DNA of 64,000 nt from Sphaerolaimus hirsutus (lineage: Eukaryota; Nematoda; Chromadorea; Monhysterida; Sphaerolaimidae). The DNA lies in NCBI GenBank assembly GCA_964036195.1, contig OZ038454.1:1426001-1490000 (forward strand). The letters are read 5' to 3'. Made by a program: the position numbers and the translations under genes. The notes beneath the pieces were generated by a model, which made no database searches, was not told the origin of the DNA, and worked only from the letters and a program-made list of their open reading frames with translations. Of the stretch, positions 19,870 to 31,400 are shown one piece after another; positions within the stretch are counted from its first letter, which is position 1; each line of letters starts with the position of its first letter.

Positions 19870-22800
19870 ATCAATTACAAACATTGTCAAGACTGTGCTG
19901 AAAAGGCACAAAGATGCAGAAATCAACAAGGTAAATAAATATTGTGTAATTTAGAGATGTGACCCTTTGCCTTTACCACTGTTTTTGGAAACTACTTTCA
20001 CTTGAAATAACACATACATATTTACTTTTATGCAGCACATCCAAGAATTATTTTTAAGACAGGGTAAATATTTCAGTTTCACTTCACAGAAAAATCCCTA
20101 CACATTGTCCTGGGAAAGCAATTGAAAAAAATATTGTTATTTTTCTGGATTAATTGTATTATCATAACTTTTTTTATTGAGGTAGTACATGCACATGGGT
20201 GCATTGAGTAAATGCAGAATAAAAGTTTTCATTTTTTGACATAAACTACATATCCCTAGACCGAATTCAAGTATTCATTTTGAAGGAATGCAGTACATTT
20301 TGGAAAGTTCTGTATTTTTAACAACTCTACCCTCACCTGTATCCTACACTTTCCACTATTAAAAGCATAATGATATCCCTACAGACATTACACAGTGATC
20401 TCACAAAGCTACTGACATCTCTTGGACTGCAAGAGCATGAAACATCAAGATGTCTAGCGCACTTGTCACAGAATAGGACATCTCTATCTCGGCACTCAAC
20501 CAAAACAAGCAGTACTAAGTCTGCAAAGGAGAAAGCTTTGGACAACTTTAGTTCAGTTGAAATAATGACAAGACCTACATCTGTTGCTACGTGCAGACAG
20601 CATGCTGTTGCAAAGCAAACCAGTGGACTTTCACAGGTTTTTAGGCAGTTTTGTTGATGTCAGGTAAAATTTGTGAAATGTCATGTGAAATGAAATTTTG
20701 ACTAAACTTATAGCATTTCACAAATTTGGCATTTGATAAATTTTTCGGTCATTTTAAATGTTATTTCTTTCTGACTGACTCATGAGAGGAAACAGATAAT
20801 GATACCATCCTCGGTCCTATGATCATAATGATGAATGATTCCCTTTTTAATAATGACTGTTTTTTTATTGATTAAAATTGTTAATTTCTCATGAATTCCA
20901 GCATGGCCTTGAGTTCCATAAGACAACTGAAGTCTTCCATTACTGCATCAATGTAAATATCTACCCAACTATTGTCTCACAGACTCCATCACTTGAAAAT
21001 TCCGCTGTCGAAATTGAGGGGCAGACAAAAAATGGCAGTAATTGGAACAATATTTATCAACACATCACCTCTGAAGATATTGATGCATTGCTTAATGATA
21101 CCCTGGATGTTTCTCAGTGCAGAAAACTGATAGATAGCTTGAGTTTAACCCATGGAATGGATGAGGAAAAAGTACAAGAAAATGTGGACATATTGCAGGC
21201 ATCTTCACAGGTGGTTGAAAGTTGCATTTTCAAAATTTCAGAATCTGTTAAATCAGTTTATAACACATTTGAGTTTTAAAATTCATTCATTTTTGGATAT
21301 TTTTGTGGACTTTTTCAACACATGAGTGAATATGCAGATGCTATGTGGGGTCTAAACACCAAAAAACCTCTAAAACAGATGCTATGTGGGGTGTTCAAAA
21401 CCCATACATAAACACCTTCCCGGTCACGTCCGGCACCCATTTTTTGATTTTACGTCTTAGATCCTATCCCCAGTTTTAGGGCGCCCCAGAGGCTGAAACT
21501 TGGGGGAGATATTGGCGAACCCCCCTCTACTTCGCATGAATTGGGGGGTCGCCGCGACCCGCCAAATTCGTGCGAAGTAGAGGGGGGTTGCGCCAATATC
21601 TCCCCCAAGTTTCAGCCTCTGGGGTGCCCTAGAACTGGGGATAGGATGTGAGAAGTAAAATCAAAAAATGGGTGCCGGACGTGACCGGGAAGGTGTTTAT
21701 TTGATAAAAAAAACCACTGTTCCCACATCACAATGCTGTAAAATGCACTTTTTGTAAAAACAACACAAAAACAAAATGCACCTTTTGACAAAAACTTTGA
21801 TTTTTAACAACAAAAACACTAGTTTGAAAAAAACTTGTTTGTCCAAAAACTTGTGTTTTTATCAAAAAATTCAAGTTTTTACAAAAAAGACAGAAATAAA
21901 ACATTAAAATTTTATCATGAAACAAACTCAAAATACAGATATTCATTTTTGAAAAATTCACAATACAGAAAGTGTTTTTTGAACATCTTACCAGAGTTGT
22001 TAAAATACCGGTATTTTTGGAAAGTGTAAGTGTAAGTGTAAATACACTTTCCAAATTTTGAGTATGGATACCAAAAGTGTAAGGTATTTTAAAAATACCT
22101 AGGAAAGTGTAAAAAAAGTGTAAGTGTAAAATTTTTTTTTAGAACTAGCTCTCACTGTTGAGCATTAGAATACACCACTGTTGATATTTTACTGATTGAG
22201 CAATGAGATACACACTGTTTAAATGCAAGAATGGACATGCAGCAAATGTCAATGCAAAAGCCAGTTGACTTTGTGTCCAGCTGGTGAATTTCAATTGATC
22301 GTGTCCTTTTTACAAAAGTATGATGAACAGTTCTTTAACAGTTTAAGTGGAGTTATTTTTTGTAGATGACCCTATTTTATGCATTCTCAAAAGCATAAAA
22401 CAGGGCCATCTGAAAGAAAATAATACACTTTCTGTACCGGGGTATTTCGCTCAGGAAAGTGTAAAAAAGTGTATGGGTATTTTATGAAAGTGTAAGTGTA
22501 AGTGTAAATATAAATACCCATTTACCTGGGTATTTCGGGTAAGTGTAAATACACTTTCGCAACTCTGCATCTTACCCATTGTTGCCTTTTTATTAGTATC
22601 CTTTTCCAAAATTATTTTAGATCTCTATCGCAGACAGACAAAAGTTCAATCAAAAGTGATGGCAGTTTATCAGATAATAACTCAAGTGGTAATATGCCAG
22701 CTGGACTGCCGGTTCAAATGGGTGAAAATGGCCCCATAAATGGTCAGAATGGTCCTGAAACCAGTGACGAAATCCCTGATATCAGCAGTGCAACTGAATC

Positions 22801-25800
22801 TGGATCTGCTGGTTGATAAAATAAGAATTTTAGATTACTACACCCATAGGCCCTACACATACTAAACACCTTCCCGATCAAGTCCGGCCGCCTATTTTTT
22901 TTTCTCTTCGCAGGCCATATCTCCGGTTGTGGTAGGGGTGGAAAACTAAAACTTGGGTGGTATATAGGCGCAACCCCCCACTACCCCTCATGAATAAATG
23001 GGGCAGCAGCGATTCACTATAGTGGGGGGCGCTGTATATGTGAAAAAAATTTACGGCGTTTTCACTGTTCCATACAGGTCCGGCCCCCACTTGATATCTT
23101 ACACTTCGGGTGCCGTATCTCCAGCTGTGGGAGGGGTATAATTCTAAAATTTTTGGGGATGTGTCGCCAACACCCCTCCCCTACTATACACTGGCCAGGC
23201 GGTTTTTGGCAACTCACCACAGTGTGGGGCGCAGCGCTAAAAGTTTGTTAAAACATTACGGTCCCACACAAGTCCAGCACCTAATTGCATTTAAAAAAAT
23301 GAACACTTTTGTGTTGTTTTAACACTTAAGTGTTTGATAATGTGACATAAATATGAAATATCCTCTAAAACCATCTTATCGCACCCAAAACAGCCCACCA
23401 CATGAACCCCTCCCACCAGGTGGCGGACAAAAAATCACTTTTTACAACTTTTTTATTAGACACTTGAACGGCTGGTTTACAATAATTTATAGGGGAGGGT
23501 TAAAGGTATTAAGTTGTGTAAAAAATCTTACCTCAAAAATGCCTTCATAAGAAAATTTGCTGGGGGTGAATTCCAAATTGTAAAAATGACATCATTGCAG
23601 GAACAAAAATAGGCAAAATTTACAATTTTAAATTTACCCCCAGCAAATTTTCTTATGAAGGCATTTTTGAGGTAAGGTTTTTTACACAATTTGAAACCTT
23701 TAACCCTCCCCTATAAATTATTGTAAACCAGCATTTCAAGTGTCTAATAAAAAAAGTTGTAAAAAGTGATTTTTTGTCACCCACTTGGGGGATGGGTTCA
23801 TGTGGTGGGCAGTTTTAGGTCGGATAAGATATTTTTAGTGGATATTTCATGCTTATTTCACATTGTCAACCACATTAGTGTTAAAACAACACAAAAGTGT
23901 CCATTTTTTAAATTCAATTGGATGCTGGACTTGTGTGGGACAGTAACATTTTAATAGATTGTAAACGTTGCACCCCACACTGTGGTGAGTTGCCAAAAAC
24001 CGCCTGGCCAGTGTATAATAGAAGAGGCGTGTTGGCAACACATCCCCAAAATTTTAGATTGATAGCCCTCCCACAGCTGGAGGTACGGCACCCGCAGTGT
24101 AAGAAATCAGTTGGGGCCGGACCTGTGTGGGACACTAAAAAAGCTGCAAATTTTGATTGCACTCGGCGACCCACCCAGTAGGGGGTCGCTGCGACCCCTT
24201 CAATTCATGCGAAGTAGAGGGGGGTTGCGCCAAGTTTCAGCTTCTGGCGCATCCTAGAACTGTAGATAGGACATCAGAAGTAAAATAAAAAATTGGGGGC
24301 CGGACTTGATCGGGAAGGTGTTTACTTGACAATGACACCAAACGTCAACTGGTGCCCATCCCAATTCCCAATTCAAAGCTTGCCACAAGTAACACTTCAC
24401 ATTATTGTATGCACATATACCATGCCAACCTTGTACATTGCGCATTACCACGATATTTTCTTCAGCCCCACAGCTTCATTTGCAACATGATTCGTCACTT
24501 TTGCGTTTGAATGTCATTTGTCAGCTTGTCAGCAAGCTTCAAATTTGGATCAGAACAAGTTGACATTTGGTGCCATTTTCAATTAGTGTGTAGGGCCACA
24601 CAAATTTTTTTCACAATTTTCACATTTAATACTCAGACATTGACATCCAGTCATCTGTTCCCGAAGAAACTGATTCTTCTGCAAAAGAAATTATGTCGGA
24701 TGAAAGTGGTGAAAGTAAATCATCATTGAATAAAGTAAAACAAAATTGTCAAAATGGGATAGACGATAGAAATCCACTGCCAGAGCCAGTGCAGTTTTCT
24801 GAAGGGTCAGAAACAGAATCAGGTAAAGAGACAAGACAGGGGGAGGTTTGTTGGGTTTTTATTGACATAATTCTTGTGGTAGGTATCTTTGCTTTTCATG
24901 AGTACCTGAAAAAGGACGGTGCACTATTCCGCATTTTGGCCTATTCCGCATTTGGGCCCATCCCGCACATTTAGCTACCCATCCCGCATTTTGGCCTATC
25001 CCGCATCTTGCCGGTGTAATGTGCGAGATAGGCAGTGTGCGTGATGGGTTTGTGTGCGGGATAAGCCAAAATGCGGAATAGTGCACCGTCCTTTTGGAAA
25101 TCCCCATGTGCGCCACACGCGCAACTCACACGCAACGCAAATCACACGCGGCGCATGTCAATTGCCCCCCCCCACAGTTGCCCCCCCATACTTAATTGCG
25201 TGTTGCGCAATTAAGTGATTATTGTTTGGGCAGTTCGCGGTTGGCGCTGATCAATTTAAATATTATCAGCCGTTTACTGCCCACACAATAATCACTTAAT
25301 TGCTCAGGTATTTGCTTATTTGCTTGAAGCCGTATTTGCTTGAATAATCCCCCTGGGGGATTATTTTTTCGTCAGGCATTTTTGAGGGGGGAGCTATTCG
25401 AGGGGGGATCTATGCAAGGGGGGGGGAGATTATTATTTTGTCAAAATTTTCAAACATGTTTGAACATGTTTCAAACAGCCACGTGTGATTTGCGTTGTGT
25501 GTGATTTTGCACGTGCGGCGCACATGGGGAGTTCCATTCCAAAAGGATGGTGCACTATTCCGCATTTTGGCCTATCCCGCACACAAACCCATCACACACA
25601 CTGCCTATCTCGCACATTACACCGGCAAGATGCGGGATAGGCCAAAATGCGGGATGGGTAGCTCAATGTGCGGAATGAGCCAAAATGCGGAATAGGCCAA
25701 AATGCGGAATAGGCATGCGCCCTGAAAAAGTTCAATCTGTAAAGTGATTCATCCAAGCACTTAACTAGATATAGAGAACCAAATTTGTAAGATTTGGAAG

Positions 25801-27048
25801 GAATGTTGTGGTTTCACATGTTGTTGTGACAAGGGAACAAAGGAATGTTGTGGTCTGTGTACATTTGTTCATTTTCCAAATTGTGAAACTGAAAAGTACA
25901 CATATTTGTATGTAAATATTTATGTACATATATAAACACTCTTCCAATCATGTTCAACACCCCATTTTTTCTATTACTTCTGGTGCAATATCTTTGGTAT
26001 GTGGAGTAGAAAGCTGGTACTATTGTAAAGGGTACCTAGGGCAGAGTTGCGAAAGTGTATTTACACTTACCCGAAATACCCGGGTAAATGGGTATTTATA
26101 TTTACCCTTACACTTACACTTTCATTAAATACCCGTACACTTTTTTACACTTTCCTGGGCAAAATACCCGGATACAGAAAGTGTATTTTTTTCTTTCAGA
26201 TGGCCCTGTTTGAAGCATTTGAGGAAGCATAAAACTGGGTCATGTACAAAAATAACTGCACAGTGCACACATGCAGTTATGCATTGAATGTAGAAAATAT
26301 GGCAAATGTACAAACAAGCACCAGCTCCAACCTTTGATCAGTACTCATGGTATTCTACAGTGCCATCATACTTTGTAAAAAGGACAAGATCAATTTCACC
26401 TGCTGGACACTGGCTTTTGCACTGACATTATTGCTTTATGTCCATTCTTGTATTTGAACACTGTGTATCACATAGCTTAATCAGTAAAATATCAACACTG
26501 AAAACGTGTCATTATTACGCACCTTCATACCACTAAATTTGTTACAGTCTGAAATTTTTCATACGGCTGTTCATACAGCAGTAGTGCAGAACTAATGCAT
26601 GAAAATGATAAATAAATTGATCTAAAGGTGAAAACAGTGGTGTTTTCTGATGCTCAACAGTGAGAGCTCTTTCTAAAAAAATTTTTACACTTACACTTTT
26701 TTTTACACTTTCCTAGGTATTTTAAAAATACCTTACACTTACAGTATCCATACTCAAAATTTGGAAAGTGTATTTACACTTACACTTACACTTTCCAAAA
26801 ATACCAGTATTTTAACAACTCTGACCTAGGGTAGATTTATAGCTGGGGTAGATTTCAGAGTGCAAATTTTACAGTGCCAAACTTGAGCCTGAAGGTGTTT
26901 AAATATTTTTTGTCTAATTTCACCATAATTTCAGACAAGGCCTGAAATTCAAGTTCATACAGGGAGTGAAGTATCTGACATTGTGGGACCAGATGTCAGA
27001 CAAAAAAGGGAAGGATTTCTTTCAAAATTGCTTGCAAAGAGCAGGTGA
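19870..27048 (+). CDS. Unrecognised split gene, six exons, 3' end convergent with stonin
   Basis: Joined exons 19870-19930, 20385-20636, 20902-21210, 22634-22811, 24637-24845 and 26935-27048 stay in one frame for 373 codons to a TGA. Splice sites are GT-AG at all junctions. The first two donors and most acceptors look good; the last donor (24846, GTTTGT) is weak. A stronger donor at 24823 (GTAAAG) would give a stop a few codons into the last exon, so an exon may be missing there. The N-terminal part is helical and charged (DLTKLLTSLGLQEHE). The C-terminal part is Ser/Glu-rich (KSDGSLSDNNSSG, SDESGESKSS). A possible earlier exon at about 19724-19799 is open but does not match in phase. An AATAAATAAA near 27285 could serve polyadenylation. 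I recognise no domain. The 5' end probably lies in or before the N gap. Confidence 0.55.
21409..21699. repeat. Fold-back element, TAAACACCTTCCCGG tips, copy 1
   Basis: A near-perfect 291-bp hairpin with tip TAAACACCTTCCCGGTCACG and its complement at the right end. Inner arms carry GGCGCCCCAGAGGCTGAAAC and a G/C-rich loop around 21540. It lies in an intron of the plus-strand gene. Confidence 0.82.
21992..22567. mobile_element. Non-autonomous hAT-type element, family A, copy 2
   Basis: CAGAGTTG...CAACTCTG tips with a perfect 8-bp duplication CATCTTAC (21984-21991 and 22568-22575). The interior is closely similar to copy 1, including the GGGCCATCTGAAAG segment. It lies in an intron of the plus-strand gene. 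Confidence 0.9.
22863..24324. repeat. Large fold-back element, 1.46 kb, TAAACACCTTCCCG tips, copy 2
   Basis: The left half (22863 to about 23600) and the right half (about 23610-24324) are inverted copies. Tips are TAAACACCTTCCCGATCAAG and its complement. Inner arms around 23355-23590 and 23600-23850 pair over about 230 bases. No transposase frame. It lies in an intron of the plus-strand gene. Confidence 0.85.
24908..25720. repeat. Nested inverted repeats with GGCCTATYCCGCAT units
   Basis: 24908-25096 is a hairpin with AAAGGACGGTGCACTATTCC at one end and the complement at the other. A larger inverted repeat pairs 25085-25160 (CCCATGTGCGCCACACGCGC region) with 25482-25540. A second GGTGCACTATTCCGCATTTT block follows at 25547. 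Within it, 25190-25290 is a further small hairpin around TTAAGTGATTATTGTTTGGG. Confidence 0.7.
25933..26901. repeat. TAAACACYCTTCC-tipped element split by a hAT element, copy 3
   Basis: The left tip TAAACACTCTTCC at 25933 and the right tip GAAGGTGTTTA ending at 26901 flank short arms. The middle is occupied by the family A element at 26042-26823. Removing that insertion leaves a small element of the same group as those at 21409 and 22863. Confidence 0.7.
26042..26823. mobile_element. Non-autonomous hAT-type element, family A, copy 3
   Basis: CAGAGTTG...CAACTCTG tips with a perfect 8-bp duplication ACCTAGGG (26034-26041 and 26824-26831). Inverted in orientation relative to copies 1 and 2. Inserted into the element at 25933-26901. 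Confidence 0.9.
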
Positions 27049-27786
27049 TTTCACCTCAACATATTTGCCAGTTGTGTTCCAAATGCTACAGGTTTCACGT
27101 TCATTTCACTGTTATTATATAATTTCCAACTAAATTTAATTGTTATGTGAATTAGTGTTTGTTGTTTAGTTCATTAAATTTGCATTGGCATAAACAAATA
27201 AAATGATGTAAATATTTCAATATGCATAATGTGTGAGCACACTGTGAATATAATTATGTATCATTGTATGGTATGGATGTGCACAATAAATAAAAAACAT
27301 TCACATTTTCACAAGACAGTTTAAAACCTTATGTATAAGTAACAGTATACATTTAAACACAAACAAAATAATTTTAGTATTGCACCATAAGTGAATATAG
27401 CAAATGATGTAAAATGTACAAAAATGGGCTACTAATTGTGAAGACTGAAAAAACTTATGGAAATTTTGATTTTGATAATTTTTACATCAGGATTCAGTTT
27501 CCAGAATTTTTATATAGTCCCTAGAATTTTTATATAGTCCCTAGAATTTTTAAGTATAAAGTTCAAAACAGCATAATTTGTGGAAAATAATGGGAAATTG
27601 TGAAAAAAGCTTAATGAAATAAATAATTCACTTTTCCTGGCAATGCTGGGTCATATGACATGCACAAAATAAAATACCTATCACTGGTTGGGCTGCCTGA
27701 AGGGGGCCCAGGGGGGTTCATTTGATGATGTATGGTATGTGGTTGGAGACACAGCTCTATAGCACTAACAAAGAACTTTGCATATA

Positions 27787-27977
27787 CTGCATTTGCTTGA
27801 ATAATTCCCCCTCATGATAAATTTATTGCACAAAATTTGAATCTTTTGATTAAATTTGATGAAATAATATTTTCCCCTCAAAAAATTACTCATCTTGAAT
27901 ATCCCCCCGGAGTAAAGTCTGATGAGTCTGATCTGATTCCCCTTTTCTCCCCCAGGGGAATTATTTGAGCAAAAACA
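27787..27977. repeat. Family H variant, TTTGCTTGAATAATTCCCCC tips
   Basis: Left tip CTGCATTTGCTTGAATAATT. Right tip AATTATTTGAGCAAAAACAG. It lies between the convergent 3' ends of the two host genes. Confidence 0.6.
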
Positions 27978-28052
27978 GTGGATAAAAATGTTGTGAAAAC
28001 TATGAGACTTTGCAGTGTAACTAAATATTGACTAAATAATCATCATTTCATT

Positions 28053-28423
28053 TTATACTTGATATCCATAACCAGCTAAATCAATTTTGATTTGCAAAGG
28101 TTTCTTCTCCTTTTCATCTTCAGATTCTGATGAGGAGCTGCTTTCTTCTGATTTAACTTTCTTTGGCTTTTTGCCCATTTCAGCCTCAGAAAAGTTTATG
28201 CGATATCTGCATGGAATGTCTTAAATGCTTTACAGTATGAAAATGCAAAATGAGTTAAAATGACAGACCCTTCGGTGATATCTGCCTTGTCAACATTCAA
28301 GTCAATTACTGGTTTTACTGTTTCTTTCTGTGGTTTTGTTTGTACCTCTTCAGGATTTAACTGTTTTGTGTCACAAACTGCATCAATATCCAAATCTGAC
28401 TCATGGGTGTACTCAATTTCAAC
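28053..28423 (-). CDS. STON: Stonin exons 32-33, end of domain and charged tail
   Basis: Exon 32 28269-28423 begins VEIEYTHESD, completing the domain, and continues as an acidic linker. Exon 33 28053-28206 encodes a Lys/Ser/Glu tail (KKPKKVKSEESSSSSESED) and ends in DLAGYGYQV with TAA. The donor of exon 32 is GTCTGT, weak. Confidence 0.82.
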
Positions 28424-31400
28424 CTGGAAAAGATTGGAATTTGTGATGTAATTTGTAAAATTAGTATGCTAGCCACTGCCTAAAATTTGTATGTTTTTCA
28501 CTTTGGAAAACCAGCAAAGCAAACTAAATGCCTACCCACCTCCTGTCTATATCTAGCCACATAATGGACATATTTCTCAACCAAATCCGAATCATCGTGA
28601 TCCTCAATGCTGACCGATCTGACCACTGTGTGGCTGGCCGTTGACAGTGGCATGGTGTACTCCACTTGGGTGTGCGGCATGAATGTCTCCGGCATCAGAT
28701 CGAACGAGGATAGCTTGAAGTGACACCTGGGGGTGAAAGTTGGCTGATGTGGTGACACAGGTTTTATTTACTGATTGGTGATTAGTTGTTGATTGTTTTT
28801 TTAATGAGGATAGATATTTGTTGTTTTGTTTTTTCTTCAAAATTTTGATTTTAAACTGAATTTTCCTCAGTGGCAAGTGCAATTTAAGACTGTCACAGAC
28901 ATGTGATAGTAATCCAGGATTATGCACTACTGTCATACAGTACACATTACAATTTTGGTTACAGAGAACAAATGTCTAACATAATTAATTTTAGAAGGAT
29001 ACCATCATAGGAAGATTGAAAGAATGTGTTCTCTTTTGGCTCCTTTGTGCAATGTGCAGGTGTAACCCAAGTGTAAATACAATGCGCCATGGAATGCATT
29101 GCACTATTTTTATATTTACCATATTTACCGGTTTTGAGTACTTTAAGGCATATTCCTTACTCTGAATTTCATGAAAATTTCTAATGAAATAAAAATCCTC
29201 CTCGAAATATCCCCCAGTGCGTCATTTCAAGGAAATGCAACTCACGTTAACAAGTGTGTCTTGTAGGCACCGTGGTGTTTTTCAGGCAATTTGGCAATGC
29301 GCCAAACTAACGATCGAGTAATGTGCTCGTATTTAGCATCACCTGAAATTATTGGCAGCTCAAATTTAAATAAAAACATTTTTGTGTAAATTTTTTTTTA
29401 AACTCACCAATTGCCACTTCAATCAGTGAAGGTTCTGTGGACTGGACAGCGCCAAGTAGCTTGTCTTTCAGATTCTGAAAAATGTGATTTTGGTGGCATT
29501 ATTATACTCCGATTACTTTACACCCTGCACGCGTGGTTCCCGCTGGAAGTGTGCCAATGATGGTTAGCGCGTGCGAATTTCATAAAAAGATGACAAATTT
29601 GATTGTTGTTATAATGTTATTCATTAACATGTTCACATCGATGAATTTTTTCACCTTTTTACAGAAATCGCATGACTTAACAATCATTGGCACGCTTCCA
29701 ACACGAGACATAAATCAGTGCGACGGCAGAGTATCATGTACGCCGAGTATACCATGGGCCACACCAGCCTCTGTAAAGTGTCAACTGTCACAAAGTCAAA
29801 AGTCATATTAAATCCACTGTAAAATTTCAAATGTCATGCAGTGACAAAAGTCATGGCAAATGCTGTGTAAAATGTCAAGTGCCATGCAAAGTTATTGCCT
29901 GTTATTTTTACTGGATTCCTGACATTTTTCATGACATTTCACTAACGATGGCAAAAAAAGATTCGAAAATTCGAAAACATTTTCGAATTTTCGAATTTTT
30001 TCAGAATTTTCGAATTTTTATTTCACCCCTAGAAAAAACACTTAAAAATCGATTTATTTTTCAAAAAATTCGAAAATTTGAAAATTCGAAAATTCAAAAA
30101 TAGTTTTCGAATTTTTCAGGAAATTCAAGGCAACAAAACACACCGTTATGTTCAACGTACTAAATAAATCGACAATTGATACGCGGCGCGTATGGAAAAG
30201 CGAAACGTAACAAAAAAAAACGTTGAAATGTCATCCACGGCAGAAGAGGCAGACTTTGACATATCCGTTTTTATACTGTATTTCCTCGAAATATCCCCCC
30301 TCGAAATACCCCCTCAAAATTTACACTATTAATTTATTAACCCCCCTTGAAATACCCCCCCCCCCAATTTGGTGTATAGAGAATGTAATGCAGTTTTTGT
30401 GATCTGGGAAACACAGAACACACATTAAAAACAATGAGTGTGTTGTGTAGAACAGGGTTTGTACCATCTACGTACTTATATAAGTATATAGAGTCTTAAA
30501 AAAGACTATTTTTGTTGCATTTTTTGACATCTGTGATTCTTGACTACAAACAACAATTTATACTGAGATATCGAAAAATTTCTGGCAAAATTATACACAC
30601 CCCTCGAAATACCGACCCTCGTTTACCCCCCCCCCCCCTCTGAAAAAATAATACAGTATTTGATGCCAATTTTGTATTTTATGCTGATATTTTATTTGAC
30701 GCCAATTTTTTAATCATTGTTTTTATTGCCTTCACTCTGTTGGTGAATTAAATGTATCAATGTGTGAATTAAATGTATCAATGTGTGAATTAAATGAAGA
30801 AGCAGCACACTGGTCTGCATAACTCCTTCCACCATTTTTAATGCTAATTTATGGTAAAAATAAGGTTATAACAACTGAGCAGAACATGAAGACAGTCCAA
30901 ATTCTGTGTTTAAAGCTTCAGATTCAATATTTTTCCAAAAAGATTCAAAAATTATTTGAAAAAATTCGAAAACTAGCCAAAAAAATTCAAAAATTGCCAA
31001 AAAAGATTCGAAAATTCGAAATTCGAAAATTAAATTCGAAATTCGAAAATTATTTTGAAGAAAAATTCGAAAATTCAAAAATTCATTTCAGAAAAAACAC
31101 TTAAAAATTTAAATACTTTTTTTTCGACTGTTTGCCATCGTTACATTTCACAGGGCATTTTACATGACATAAGACAGTTTGCATGGCATTTCTCATATCA
31201 CAGGACATTTTATATGGTCTGGGAGTGGCACCTGCTGCTTTTCAGTGGTCACAAAAATTGAAAATCAACTTTAACGCAACAGAACCCACCTTAACTTTAC
31301 CCGGTCTCCTATGTGTAGCATGCACGCTGCCCACACCCCAATGTCTCTCCTCCCTGAACAAATAAATCCACGATTCCGGTACGGGTACCCGAATTTCTAT

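Larger units (their letters stand above)
29759..31230. mobile_element. Family I element split by a hAT insertion
   Basis: The left part 29759-29942 (CACACCAGCCTCTGTAAAGT onward) and right part 31144-31230 (ending GGTCTGGGAGTGGCACC) are halves of one family I copy. They are separated by the family B hAT element at 29943-31143. It lies in stonin intron 28. Confidence 0.75.

Noticed and set aside
21728..22054. Minus-strand 108-codon frame with repeated FLQKVHF-like residues
   Set aside because: Low-complexity A/T-rich repeats around 21730-21900 and the start of a hAT element; no gene context.
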